Shown here: in pieces, positions 28,505 through 36,946 of the stretch
Position numbering within the stretch: the stretch's first letter is position 1
How the letters are laid out: every line of letters begins with the position of its first letter
Source of the DNA: Sporolactobacillus sp. STSJ-5
GTDB taxonomy: Bacteria > Bacillota > Bacilli > Bacillales > Sporolactobacillaceae
Assembly (NCBI RefSeq): GCF_024385605.1
Contig: NZ_JANFOJ010000001.1
Span: 124,001 to 188,000 of the forward strand
DNA length: 64,000 nt
Direction of reading: 5' to 3'
Position numbers and translations under genes: made by a program
The notes under the pieces: generated by a model
The model's input: the letters and a program-made list of their open reading frames with translations, nothing else
Database searches by the model: none
Told to the model about the DNA's origin: nothing

Positions 28505-29080
28505 TTATTTGCTGTTGTTTTCAAACGGACGTTTAACAGCATTGGTTAAATCGTCGATAATACCAACAATATCTGAGCGAACTTCTCGAGTCGCCTTGCC
28601 AGCATTAAACGTGGCTTCTGTTGCCGTAATTCGTTTCACATAACGGCTGTCGGTTGATACCAGCACTTCACGACCGCCTGCAAGCGGAAGAACTGCAAGC
28701 CTGATTTTCTTTCTTAAATTTGCACGATCATTTTGTCCTTTATCTGGAACAGCGCCAATGGCAACGCTATTCCCCGAAACCAGTACATGAGCCTCATCCA
28801 CTCCATCAACAGAAGCTGCTCGATCTGCAATACGGTTTGCTAATTTCTTCTGATCTCCATAACTCAATTGGTTTACCTGATTATTGGTGTCACCGCTCAG
28901 ATTGCTGTAATCAGGTGAAGTCGGCGGAACCGCATTTGAGTTTGGATTATTGTAGCCGGTGCGGTAATTTACATCACGCGGCGCATTGGGACGGTTATAC
29001 GCAGCGTTGTCCGCCTGACAACCTGCCAACAAGGCGCTTAACGTTAATACTGTCCCTAATTTTGCTATTGCTTTTTTCAC
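28505..29080 (-). CDS. coxA: Spore lipoprotein of the YhcN/YlaJ family (CoxA-like)
   Basis: The protein has 191 residues. It has a lipoprotein signal peptide with lipobox LLAGC (Cys21), an Asn/Pro-rich linker (NAAYNRPNAPRDVNYRTGYN), and a YhcN/YlaJ domain (ADRAASVDGVDEAHVLVSGN; VLVSTDSRYVKRITATEATF). Start is GTG 29080 with AAGGGGGA upstream; nine earlier in-frame residues precede it without support. In B. subtilis the spore-cortex protein CoxA (YrbB) has this family and sits beside safA, as here. Expected to be made during sporulation and located at the cortex or spore membrane. Confidence 0.82.
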   Translation of the reverse strand: MKKAIAKLGTVLTLSALLAGCQADNAAYNRPNAPRDVNYRTGYNNPNSNAVPPTSPDYSNLSGDTNNQVNQLSYGDQKKLANRIADRAASVDGVDEAHVLVSGNSVAIGAVPDKGQNDRANLRKKIRLAVLPLAGGREVLVSTDSRYVKRITATEATFNAGKATREVRSDIVGIIDDLTNAVKRPFENNSK

Positions 29081-29223
29081 TTTTACTCCCCCTTTCGCAC
29101 TTATCATGTGTGAAGAAGGAGCATTTTACGCTTAAGAATTTTTACCGTTAAATTAGCAAAAAATAGAAGACGTATGCAGGGACTGCATCCATGCTGAAGA
29201 TCAGCATTTACCCATAAAATTTT

Positions 29224-30810
29224 TTATTTTTTAGGCGTTCCGGATTGTCCTCCTTGGTAAATCGGCGCGGATGCATTGGGCATTGCCCAATACGGCATCG
29301 GCTGAGGACGCGGCGGTTGATTTCCGCCGTAATACCCGGCAACTGGTGCATTCCCATATGGCGAATAGGGTGCGGGGCCGCCGCAATTACATGGTTTACC
29401 TGTTTGTGATTTATTTGGCACAAACGGATATGGATAGCCTCCCATTGGATCTGTCTGCACAGGAGCCATTTTGCCGCTGCCGGCAGGTGCGGTTTGCGGT
29501 TGCTGTGGTTTAGCCGCAGTACCCGCTACTTGTGGATTCGTCCACGGCATCGTTTTCTTACTGCCTGCTGTTTGACCGCCTACATAAGCTTTATCAAGCT
29601 GCACTTTTCCATGACCAATCGGAAATTGCGGTTGCTGACCGGCCCAAGGCTGCAGTTGCGGATAATATGGACTCTTTGCCCCCATCTGATCGTTTGGATG
29701 ATAAACCGGCTTCTGAGAAGCAGCACCGCCTACTGCATTTGGATAATAAGGATTGGCACCGCTTCCCTGAACGGATGGACTTGTCATACTTCCTTGGTTC
29801 GAATCTTGGGTTGCCGGACTGACTACACTGCCGGCATTCGGGCCCTGTGTCCACGGACTTACCATACTTCCTTGATTCGAACCTTGAGTTGACGGACTGA
29901 TGGTGCTGCCGGCATTCGGGCCTTGTGTCCACGGACTTACCATACTTCCTTGGTTTGAACCTTGCGCTGCCGGACTGACTACACTGCCAGCATTCGGGCC
30001 CTGTGTCCACGGACTTACCATACTTCCTTGGTTTGAACCTTGCGCTGCCGGACTGACTACACTGCCAGCATTCGGGCCCTGCGTCCACGGACTCGTCACA
30101 TTTCCTTGATTTGACCCTTGTGTCCATGGACTTACCATACTTCCCTGATTTGGTCCCTGCGTCCATGGACTTGTCACATTCCCTTGGTTTCCCATTGGAA
30201 AGTAAGGCATTGTTCCTTGGCTTGCCGGGCTCATTGCGGTTCCCGCATTTCCTTGCGAAGCAGGGCTGACTGCTGTTGGGGCTTGTGGTGTTGAAAAGTT
30301 TGGATACGATCCAGAACCTGTCGGTGCCCAGCTCGTCGACTCGGGATTTTTTGGATACATTACTTTTGCGTAATCAGAAGTTGATTGTCCTGCTGTTTGT
30401 GTACCGGCCGATGCATTTGGTTTTTGTTCAGCGGCTTCGATCTTTACCTTCGGTTGAGCAGGTGCAGGTGCCGTCTGTTGTACCGGCGCTTGTTGAACCG
30501 GTGCTTGCTGTACGGGCGCTTGCTGTACAGGTGCTTGCTGTACAGGTGCTTGCTGTACAGGTGCCGGTTGGGCCGGAGCCTGATGGACAGGTGCCTGCGG
30601 TGCTTGGTGATGGACAATTTCAGAGCGTTGATTTGTTGAAAGGGCCCTCTTCAATGGCTGCTTGCCGATCGCTACCTTCACCTTCATTCCCTGGGTTAAT
30701 GAATTTTCGTCTAAATTTGTATTCATCTTCCTGAATTCGTCAATAGTCATTCCGTGTTTACTTGCGATATTTTCCATAGTATCGCCATTTTGGACAACAT
30801 ATAGTTTCAC
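29224..30810 (-). CDS. safA: Spore coat morphogenetic protein SafA
   Basis: The protein has 528 residues. An N-terminal LysM domain (MKLYVVQNGDTMENIASKHG, then SLTQGMKVKVAIG) should target it to cortex peptidoglycan. Next come a QQAPV pentapeptide run, eleven 13-residue units of the type SMVSPWTQGPNxG (about residues 210-352), and a Pro/Gly/Tyr-rich C-terminus. SafA organises the inner coat and partners SpoVID, encoded at 53369-54643. Start is GTG 30810, preceded by AGGAGGG. The tandem middle is unlike the B. subtilis protein I know. Identity rests on LysM, context and composition. Confidence 0.85.
   Translation of the reverse strand: MKLYVVQNGDTMENIASKHGMTIDEFRKMNTNLDENSLTQGMKVKVAIGKQPLKRALSTNQRSEIVHHQAPQAPVHQAPAQPAPVQQAPVQQAPVQQAPVQQAPVQQAPVQQTAPAPAQPKVKIEAAEQKPNASAGTQTAGQSTSDYAKVMYPKNPESTSWAPTGSGSYPNFSTPQAPTAVSPASQGNAGTAMSPASQGTMPYFPMGNQGNVTSPWTQGPNQGSMVSPWTQGSNQGNVTSPWTQGPNAGSVVSPAAQGSNQGSMVSPWTQGPNAGSVVSPAAQGSNQGSMVSPWTQGPNAGSTISPSTQGSNQGSMVSPWTQGPNAGSVVSPATQDSNQGSMTSPSVQGSGANPYYPNAVGGAASQKPVYHPNDQMGAKSPYYPQLQPWAGQQPQFPIGHGKVQLDKAYVGGQTAGSKKTMPWTNPQVAGTAAKPQQPQTAPAGSGKMAPVQTDPMGGYPYPFVPNKSQTGKPCNCGGPAPYSPYGNAPVAGYYGGNQPPRPQPMPYWAMPNASAPIYQGGQSGTPKK
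29755..30183 (-). repeat. 39-bp in-frame tandem repeat (11 units) inside safA
   Basis: Eleven consecutive 39-bp units encode 13-residue blocks such as GSMVSPWTQGPNA and GSVVSPAAQGSNQ. Two types alternate, giving a 78-bp higher-order unit. Adjacent copies around 29830-30080 are almost identical at the DNA level, which suggests recent expansion and likely length variation between strains. Confidence 0.9.
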
Positions 30811-31044
30811 GGTTCTCCATCCCTCCTGTGAAAGTCATTTTATATATATGGCTGCATTGGGCTTTTTGCCACTCTTTGCACAGGAAACTTGCTTTGCTGC
30901 TGTCCCAATTTTTTTCGAGCGAAATGGCTAATAATGCACAGGCACCTATTTTTGTTTTATACTTAAAACATCAAAATTTGCGAAACAAGCTGCTGCTCGG
31001 AAGATTTAAATGGCCGACGCAAAATAAACAATGGAGTGTTAACG

Positions 31045-31581
31045 ATGAAGCAGAAGAAAGAGAAACGAAGATCCGCTGTTGAACGCAGAACGTCAATTAT
31101 GGAACGGCTTAAGAAGGCTGCGGATCCAATCAAAGGTAACGATCTTGCTGATGAAATGCAGGTGAGCAGGCAGGTTATTGTTCAGGATATCTCACTGCTC
31201 AAAGCTGAAGGTAAGCAGATCATTGCCACATCCCAAGGCTATCTTCTGCTACAAAAGGCTCAGTCTAACACAATAAAAAGAATCGTCGCGTGTAATCACA
31301 CGATCAGCGAAACCGAAGATGAACTTACACGCATTGTCACATGCGGTGTGACCGTGCTTAATGTAACGGTGGAGCATCCATTGTACGGAGAGATTACGCG
31401 CTCTTTAATGATTCGGAATCGTTCCGATGTCACTAAATTTGTTGAAAATCTTGAAAAAACAGGTGCTTCTCTGCTTTCTTCATTGACCGACGGTGTTCAT
31501 TTGCATGAGCTTGAAGCGGATACTTCAGAAAAGATTGAGCATGCTGTTCATGCATTAAAACAGGCAGGTTATCTGCTGTAA
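31045..31581 (+). CDS. niaR: Niacin-responsive transcriptional repressor NiaR
   Basis: The protein has 178 residues. An N-terminal winged helix (RRTSIMERLKKAADPIKGND, VSRQVIVQDISLLKAEG) is followed by a 3H domain with the metal and niacin site (NHTISETEDEL, VEHPLYGEI, DGVHLHELE). NiaR represses NAD synthesis and niacin uptake genes when nicotinic acid is present. ATG 31045 has GGAG eight bases upstream; a GTG nine bases earlier overlaps that site. In B. subtilis it neighbours nifS-nadBCA; here safA and obg flank it directly. Confidence 0.92.
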   Translation: MKQKKEKRRSAVERRTSIMERLKKAADPIKGNDLADEMQVSRQVIVQDISLLKAEGKQIIATSQGYLLLQKAQSNTIKRIVACNHTISETEDELTRIVTCGVTVLNVTVEHPLYGEITRSLMIRNRSDVTKFVENLEKTGASLLSSLTDGVHLHELEADTSEKIEHAVHALKQAGYLL

Positions 31582-31591
31582 CCTGCCTGTT
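31559..31591. terminator. Terminator between convergent niaR and obg
   Basis: A perfect 13-bp stem AACAGGCAGGTTA / TAACCTGCCTGTT (31559-31571, 31579-31591) spans the niaR stop codon and reaches the obg stop. The flanking T runs are short in both directions, so efficiency is uncertain. Confidence 0.65.
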
Positions 31592-32874
31592 TAATCCGTG
31601 TATTCAAATTCAAAATCCATGATCCGTACAGTATCGCCTTCAGTCACACCTTTTGCGCGCAATGCGTCATCAACACCCATGCCTCGCAGTTGGCGTGCAA
31701 ACCGCCGAATCGCTTCATCATGCTGAAAATTAGTCATTTTGAATAAAAGTTCCACTTTCGGCCCGGACACATTAAAGATTCCATCTTCATCTTCAGTGAT
31801 CGTAAATGGAATTTCCTCTTTTTCAAATGTGTACAACGCCTTGCCGTCCTCTTGTTCTGGTTGTTCCATCGGAAATTCAGGTGTCGTCAGTATTAGTTCA
31901 TAGGCTTCCCCGACTAACTCTTTCAGTCCGGCTTGCGTCAATGAGGAAATTGGGAATATCTTTATATTTGGATCAATTTTTTTCTTAAATGCCTCTAGAT
32001 TCTTCTCGGCGTCCGGCATATCCATTTTGGAAGCTGCAATGATTTGCGGACGCTCAAGAAGACGCAGTTGATAGCTTTTTAGCTCTTCATTAATCTTGGT
32101 ATAATCATCAAAGGGATCTCTTCCCTCACTCCCGGACATATCTACGACGTGAATAATGACACGTGTCCGTTCAATATGGCGCAAAAATTGATAACCAAGT
32201 CCCGCTCCGCTGCTCGCACCTTCGATCAATCCGGGAAGATCTGCAAGCACAAAGCTTCGGCCTTCGTCCACAGCCACTACTCCAAGGTTCGGAGCCAGTG
32301 TCGTAAAGTGGTACTCGGCAATTTTAGGCTTAGCCGACGTCACAACAGATAGGAGTGTTGACTTTCCTACACTCGGAAATCCGACGAGACCGGCATCGGC
32401 AAGCAGCTTCAACTCAAGTTGGACCTCAAGTTCTTGACCCGGTTCTCCATTTTCGGAAATATAGGGAGCCGGGTTTGCAGGTGTTGAGAAGCGGGTATTC
32501 CCGCGTCCGCCGCGTCCGCCGGCAGCAATCACTGCTCTTTGATTGTTCTCCGTTAGATCAGCAATCACTTGTCCGGTCGCATTATCCTTAACCACCGTTC
32601 CCGGCGGAACCTGAACAACGAGCGGTTGCGCGCTTTTCCCATGCTGATTCTTGGTTTTGCCATTTTCGCCTTTTTGGCCCTTAAAATGCCTTTTGTAGCG
32701 AAAATCCATCAATGTCCGAAGACCTTCGTTCACTTCAAAAATGACATCTGAACCTTTACCGCCGTCCCCTCCAGCCGGGCCGCCGTCAGGCACATATTTT
32801 TCACGTCTGAAGGCAACCATGCCGTTTCCGCCATCGCCGCCTTTGACAAATACTTTCACTTGATCAACAAACAA
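31591..32874 (-). CDS. obg: Obg family GTPase (CgtA/ObgE)
   Basis: This ribosome-associated GTPase is needed for 50S maturation and for stress and sporulation signalling. It has 427 residues. Glycine-rich Obg fold ([35 protein letters not shown]), G domain ([31 protein letters not shown]), and a C-terminal OCT domain ([16 protein letters not shown]). Start is TTG 32874, giving the conserved MFVDQVKV end, with GAGGTGG upstream. It follows spo0B by ten bases, as in B. subtilis where Obg affects the phosphorelay. Confidence 0.95.
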   Translation of the reverse strand: MFVDQVKVFVKGGDGGNGMVAFRREKYVPDGGPAGGDGGKGSDVIFEVNEGLRTLMDFRYKRHFKGQKGENGKTKNQHGKSAQPLVVQVPPGTVVKDNATGQVIADLTENNQRAVIAAGGRGGRGNTRFSTPANPAPYISENGEPGQELEVQLELKLLADAGLVGFPSVGKSTLLSVVTSAKPKIAEYHFTTLAPNLGVVAVDEGRSFVLADLPGLIEGASSGAGLGYQFLRHIERTRVIIHVVDMSGSEGRDPFDDYTKINEELKSYQLRLLERPQIIAASKMDMPDAEKNLEAFKKKIDPNIKIFPISSLTQAGLKELVGEAYELILTTPEFPMEQPEQEDGKALYTFEKEEIPFTITEDEDGIFNVSGPKVELLFKMTNFQHDEAIRRFARQLRGMGVDDALRAKGVTEGDTVRIMDFEFEYTD

Positions 32875-32884
32875 ATAGACCACC

Positions 32885-33409
32885 TCATCTTGTATCACAT
32901 TCATTATTTATCTTATAGTGTTCAACCCATTGAAAAGAACGATTCACATTCTGCTTGTTTAATTGTTCCGTCGCAGTCCTTTGGTTAACCATTTCACCTT
33001 CAAAATAGAGATGAATCCGTAGCACAGGCTCAGTTTCAATAACGACGCGAACCGTATTATCTACAATCGGAGCAGAATAGCGTTCGATAATCGTGAAATA
33101 TTCACGGAAAGTCTCCATCAGTTCTGTATCATAAACTGACAGATCCCTCTCAGGTCCGTCCACCTCGAAAATCAGACTGAACGCATGAGACGACCATCTG
33201 AACTGCATCAAAAAAGCAGCACACTCCGGAATATGCAGATGAGCAAGCCGCGATTGATTGTTCAGCTTTTCTGTCACTCGGTCAATAATCTGCTCGACTT
33301 TTTGCTTTTTATTTAAGAAAAGATATCCTTTGATCAACTGAAGGTCGTTCAAATACTCATGTCGCGCCGAATTCAGTAATTCGATACTTTTTTCCGTATT
33401 GAACATCAT
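32885..33409 (-). CDS. spo0B: Sporulation initiation phosphotransferase Spo0B
   Basis: This protein passes phosphate from Spo0F to Spo0A in the sporulation phosphorelay. It has 174 residues. The N-terminal helical hairpin carries the phosphorylated histidine in [17 protein letters not shown] (His17; B. subtilis has RHDW). The C-terminal part is a degenerate kinase-like domain. Sequence conservation in this family is low, so the call leans on the His motif, length and position before obg. ATG 33409 has AAAGG six bases upstream. Confidence 0.88.
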   Translation of the reverse strand: MMFNTEKSIELLNSARHEYLNDLQLIKGYLFLNKKQKVEQIIDRVTEKLNNQSRLAHLHIPECAAFLMQFRWSSHAFSLIFEVDGPERDLSVYDTELMETFREYFTIIERYSAPIVDNTVRVVIETEPVLRIHLYFEGEMVNQRTATEQLNKQNVNRSFQWVEHYKINNECDTR

Positions 33410-33552
33410 TGCCATCCTTTCCCAATCATCTACATCTCAAGTATAACAGATACACATGATCGGATTGTGAACAATGACTTACAAGTACTACACCTTTATT
33501 ATCTTTAATTTGGTCTTTGGCCGCCGGAATCCGTTCTTCATAATTTTCGATA

Positions 33553-33620
33553 TTAGAAAACTTGGCTTCGCCAAGCCTCTGCCGAAGGTGAAGCCTTAGT
33601 TGCACTTATACTATTTTCCT
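33553..33620. repeat. REP-like stem-loop element, copy 1
   Basis: This 68-bp element begins TTAGAAAACTTGGCTTCGCC and continues AAGCCTCTGCCGAAGGTGAAG, CCTTAGTTGCACTTATACTA. CTTGGC/GCCAAG forms a hairpin. Copies 2 and 3 lie at 60185-60252 and 62303-62370. It is intergenic between spo0B and the rpmA terminator. Bases 33410-33552 show nothing else I recognise. Confidence 0.85.
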
Positions 33621-33644
33621 TAAAATTATAAACTCTCTTATAGT

Positions 33645-33698
33645 ATAAAAAGAAGCGGCAGATGCTATTTTTTGCTTGCGCAAAAAATCATCTGCCGC
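33645..33698 (-). terminator. Terminator of rpmA operon
   Basis: On the minus strand GCGGCAGATG and CATCTGCCGC (33655-33698) enclose a second inverted repeat, ATTTTTTGCG / GCAAAAAAT, and are followed by TTCTTTTTATA. It lies 30 bases after the rpmA stop. Confidence 0.85.
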
Positions 33699-33728
33699 CT
33701 CAGTTCGTTCATCGCAATGAAAGAATCA

Positions 33729-34025
33729 TCAAGCTTCTTTAACTGCATCTACCGGATAGACACTTACTCTTTTGCGGTTGTGACCGAACTTTTCAAACTT
33801 AACAACACCATCAGCTTTTGCGAACAGCGTATCATCGCCACCGCGGCCAACGTTCGTTCCAGGATAAATCTTCGTTCCGCGTTGACGATACAGAATCGAG
33901 CCGCCTGTCACCAATTGTCCGTCTGCTCTTTTAGCGCCCAGACGTTTCGAAATGGAATCACGGCCGTTTTTTGTACTACCTACACCTTTTTTCGATGAGA
34001 AAAACTGAAGATCTAATTTCAACAT
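33729..34025 (-). CDS. rpmA: 50S ribosomal protein L27 with Firmicute N-terminal extension
   Basis: The protein has 98 residues. The body [20 protein letters not shown] and [16 protein letters not shown] is clearly L27. The N-terminus MLKLDLQFF precedes Ser, the extension that must be removed between Phe and Ser by the protease Prp so that L27 can reach the peptidyl-transferase centre. The gene for Prp lies immediately upstream. Operon rplU-prp-rpmA. Confidence 0.97.
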   Translation of the reverse strand: MLKLDLQFFSSKKGVGSTKNGRDSISKRLGAKRADGQLVTGGSILYRQRGTKIYPGTNVGRGGDDTLFAKADGVVKFEKFGHNRKRVSVYPVDAVKEA

Positions 34026-34039
34026 GCCGAAGCACCTCC

Positions 34040-34369
34040 TTAATCGCTAATTCGGATATATTGCCCGTAGGACTTTTCAATCGTTCGCATTGAGACCAGC
34101 ATCGCTTCCAAAATCAATTGAGCTTTTTCCAGATTGGCATCGGCTGGGCAATCGGAAATTCCGCATTCAAGATAACCGCCGTCATTCTTTTGCCGTACAT
34201 CCATTTTCAGGTTGGCAAGTGATTCCACGGCATTGACTGATCCAAATGCAACAGCCGAAACCGCCGCACAGACCAAGTCTTGCCCATGAGGACCGCTGTC
34301 CGCATGACCGGTTAATTTAAAAGCAAAAATTTTTCCATAATGATCGCGCCGAACAGTTAAAACAACCAC
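34040..34369 (-). CDS. prp: Ribosomal-processing cysteine protease Prp (YsxB)
   Basis: This protease cleaves the N-terminal extension of L27. It has 109 residues. The catalytic pair is visible as LTGHADSG (His22) and [13 protein letters not shown] (Cys34). It sits between rplU and rpmA as in nearly all Firmicutes with the extended L27. Start is a GTG at the right end of the frame, giving MVVLTVRRD. Confidence 0.95.
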   Translation of the reverse strand: MVVLTVRRDHYGKIFAFKLTGHADSGPHGQDLVCAAVSAVAFGSVNAVESLANLKMDVRQKNDGGYLECGISDCPADANLEKAQLILEAMLVSMRTIEKSYGQYIRISD

Positions 34370-34380
34370 CGGAGTTCACC

Positions 34381-34689
34381 TCAAGCATTGATCTTTTCAA
34401 TCACAACTTTCGTGAACGGTTGTCTGTGCCCTTGTTTACGACGATAATTCTTTCTCTTCTTAAACTTGAAAACGACAATTTTCTTGTCGCGTCCTTGTTC
34501 AACGACCTTCGCAGTAACACTAGCGCCTTCAACAGTCGGAGCACCGACCTTAACGTCTTCACCGCCAACAAAAAGCACCTTGTCGAAAGTAACCGTATCG
34601 CCTGCTTCTGCAGCAAGCTTTTCAACAACAATCGACTTTCCTTCTTCTACCTTCAGCTGCTTGCCTCCGGTTTCAATAATTGCATACAT
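34381..34689 (-). CDS. rplU: 50S ribosomal protein L21
   Basis: This large-subunit protein has 102 residues: [17 protein letters not shown] at the start and [20 protein letters not shown] at the rRNA-binding end. It is first in rplU-prp-rpmA, preceded by GGAGG and by a structured leader with its own promoter. Confidence 0.97.
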   Translation of the reverse strand: MYAIIETGGKQLKVEEGKSIVVEKLAAEAGDTVTFDKVLFVGGEDVKVGAPTVEGASVTAKVVEQGRDKKIVVFKFKKRKNYRRKQGHRQPFTKVVIEKINA

Positions 34690-34845
34690 TCTGATGCACC
34701 TCCTTTAGGATCGTGTTCGGAAAAAGATTGTCCGAACCTGTCATTCTCAGACTCGCCAGAGAAAGGCTGTCCTATCATAGACATTAAGGCCAGTTCTGAG
34801 CGGTTGGAGCGAGATGCTCCTAAGTCCTCTAACAACACAATAACA
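34690..34845 (-). promoter_or_regulatory. Candidate L21 leader RNA
   Basis: The 150-nt leader on the minus strand contains the compact hairpin GGAGCATCTCGCTCC followed by AACCGCT, and further on a GTTCGGACA / TTTCCGAACA pair just before the ribosome site. This agrees with my memory of the Firmicute L21 leader that feeds back on rplU expression. The ligand is assumed to be L21. Not aligned to the family model. Confidence 0.6.
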
Positions 34846-34850
34846 GGAGT

Positions 34851-34880
34851 ATGATAACACAACGCTGGTTTACCTGTCAA
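34851..34880 (-). promoter_or_regulatory. Promoter of rplU-prp-rpmA
   Basis: TTGACA (34875-34880) and TATCAT (34851-34856) on the minus strand, 18-base spacer. It lies just after the rng stop and upstream of the L21 leader. Confidence 0.6.
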
Positions 34881-34893
34881 TAAACCATCCCAC

Positions 34894-36036
34894 TTAATTC
34901 TCTTCCTGAATGAATCGATCACGAAGACCGCAGCGCTGTCTTCTGCGAACCAATTCAACTAGTCCCAATCGAGTAAATCCGAATACTTGTACAGCATTCG
35001 GATCATTTTTCGTTAAACAGTCAAGTTCATGGAGCAATTGGTACCGATTTTCATCCTTTTCCATACGAAGAAAATCGATGACGACCATACCGCCGATTTG
35101 TCGCAGCCGCAGTTGCTTGGCAATTTCCTTAGCTGCTGACTGATTAATACGAAAAGCTGTCTCCTCCCAATTGTTATGAATAGCTGTCGAACCTGAGTTC
35201 ACATCAATTGCTGTGAGTGCCTCTGTATATTCGATCATTAATGATGCTCCGGATTCAAGGGGCACATAGGGCCGCAGTGCAGCCTTATAGGCTGATTCAA
35301 GATTAAGGTAACTGAAAAGATCTTGATGTTCTTTATATATGAATTTCGTATTTGGCGGGAGTGCGTCTTGATTGATTAAAAAATTAGCGATTACCGTGCT
35401 CGTTTGCGGAAAATGATTTTCATTCAAAAGTGCCGTGGCAAATGAAAATTGGCGCAGGACTCTTTTCTCTGAAGAAACATTTTTTGCAGTGCAAATTAAA
35501 GTGGACGCGATGCCTTTTAAGGACTTAAATTCCTCTAGAATTGCGGCAAGATCCTGTTCGCCAGCTTGCGTACGAATTATAGCGCCTTCACCCGGAGCGC
35601 ACCACTCCGACACCTTTTTTTTAAAATGCTCGCGCAGATTTTCCGGTAGACGTCTTGAGACGGCAACATAGGGACTAAAAGGTAGAAAAATCAAGTTTTT
35701 TCCTTTGATTTGGACTTGCTCCGTCAGCTCCGGAACCTTTCCATCCCGTTCTTCCTTATCTACCTGTACAATAATCCGCTCATCTGGTTCCACTGTGTGA
35801 TCCGGACGCTGTTTATGGTTCGGCAGAAAGCCGCTTTGTCCGTCGCCAAGGTCAACGAACCAGCCTACTTGGCTAAAACGATTTTTCAGAATCCGTCCGA
35901 TGAAAAGATCGCCGACCCGGACGTCGTTTGCATCTGATTGATAATAAAAAGAAACAACCGACCCATTCTCAAGAAGAGCAGCACGCACACCTTTGTTTTC
36001 TTTTTCCAATACTACAGTCATGGGCTCTTTGGACAT
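34894..36036 (-). CDS. rng: Ribonuclease G (RNase E/G family), short C-terminus
   Basis: The protein has 380 residues. N-terminal S1-like domain (IGRILKNRFSQVGWFVDLGD, SGFLPNHK), then the RNase H-like and DNase I-like catalytic core with SRRLPEN, MIEYTEALTAIDVNSGS and GGMVVIDFLRM, carrying the two metal-binding aspartates. It ends VRRRQRCGLRDRFIQEEN, before the CPxC zinc-link and small domain seen in E. coli RNase G (about 490 residues). ATG 36036 is favoured by GGTGA upstream; ATG 36057 is an alternative. B. subtilis lacks the gene, but some other Bacillales have it here. Confidence 0.9.
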   Translation of the reverse strand: MSKEPMTVVLEKENKGVRAALLENGSVVSFYYQSDANDVRVGDLFIGRILKNRFSQVGWFVDLGDGQSGFLPNHKQRPDHTVEPDERIIVQVDKEERDGKVPELTEQVQIKGKNLIFLPFSPYVAVSRRLPENLREHFKKKVSEWCAPGEGAIIRTQAGEQDLAAILEEFKSLKGIASTLICTAKNVSSEKRVLRQFSFATALLNENHFPQTSTVIANFLINQDALPPNTKFIYKEHQDLFSYLNLESAYKAALRPYVPLESGASLMIEYTEALTAIDVNSGSTAIHNNWEETAFRINQSAAKEIAKQLRLRQIGGMVVIDFLRMEKDENRYQLLHELDCLTKNDPNAVQVFGFTRLGLVELVRRRQRCGLRDRFIQEEN

Positions 36037-36106
36037 AACATCACCAGCTTTCCACATTCGTTTCCATTATCGCAAATGCGGACAAACGGTGCAAATCATG
36101 CGCCAT

Positions 36107-36946
36107 TCAGCGGCAGTCATTGATTGTATCACCTTCACAGCTACCTTTGAAATAGTCGTTTGCAAGCCTTCTTCCATCGATATCAGAATTCTTTTCTCCA
36201 ACAATATGAATGCGGTGCTCCGCATTTTTGTAATATAGAGAGAAAACTGCGGAAAGTGGTGCATCCCCCGTTACTTTCAGCCGTTTTAATCGAACAAATC
36301 GATACTTGGTATTTGAAAGGGCAAGCAGGAAGCGAATAAATCGAAGCGGCAAGACACGCCGCTCTTTATAGAGTGCAATAAGAATAAAGAGTACGATCAC
36401 CCAAAGATTAATTGAAAAAGGATAGCGCCAAAATGTCAGGATACTGAAGAGCAGTAAGGCAGCCGCAGAAAAATACAGCATTTTTTTATATGCAGGTTTA
36501 AATGGATAGACAATTTCCAACAGCACATGCAAAAGGCGTCCGCCGTCTAAAGGCCAAATGGGCAACAGGTTGAAAAGAAGCAATGCACTGTTTTGTGCCA
36601 AAAACAGATGATGCTGGTCTGTTCCCCAGAACGGCAAGCCAAGCATTGCATAGGAAAGCAGCGGCAGCCAAACATTTTGGAGCGGTCCAGCAAGAAGGAC
36701 GATAATTTCTTGATAAAAAGGATGGGCTTCATGCTCATCCAGTTTTGCGACACCGCCGAAAGGCAGCAGCTCGATTTCAATGACATTCCAGCCGAACCCT
36801 TTTGCCGCAATGGCGTGGCCGAGTTCATGAATAAGGACAATCAGAAATGCGATCGCCGTCTCCCATAAATGGCCGGTCAGCGTTCCAGCGGCGATAACCA
36901 ACCAAAATACAGGATGTATTCTAATTTTCGGCAGTAAACTAGTCAA
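36107..36946 (-). CDS. spoIVFB: Stage IV sporulation protein FB, site-2 protease
   Basis: This intramembrane zinc metalloprotease cleaves pro-sigmaK in the mother cell outer forespore membrane. It has 279 residues. HELGH (zinc and catalytic Glu) lies in the second helix and NLLPIWPLDGG supplies the third ligand. Six helices are followed by a C-terminal CBS-like domain (LKVTGDAPLSAVFSLYYKNAEHRIHIVGE). Start TTG 36946 overlaps the spoIVFA end by eight bases, with AGGTGA six bases upstream. Confidence 0.95.
   Translation of the reverse strand: MTSLLPKIRIHPVFWLVIAAGTLTGHLWETAIAFLIVLIHELGHAIAAKGFGWNVIEIELLPFGGVAKLDEHEAHPFYQEIIVLLAGPLQNVWLPLLSYAMLGLPFWGTDQHHLFLAQNSALLLFNLLPIWPLDGGRLLHVLLEIVYPFKPAYKKMLYFSAAALLLFSILTFWRYPFSINLWVIVLFILIALYKERRVLPLRFIRFLLALSNTKYRFVRLKRLKVTGDAPLSAVFSLYYKNAEHRIHIVGEKNSDIDGRRLANDYFKGSCEGDTINDCR

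Noticed and set aside
29271-30734. Several plus-strand and alternate-frame open frames opposite safA
   Set aside because: They are shadows of the 39-bp repeats; each is absent of start signals and repeats in step with safA.
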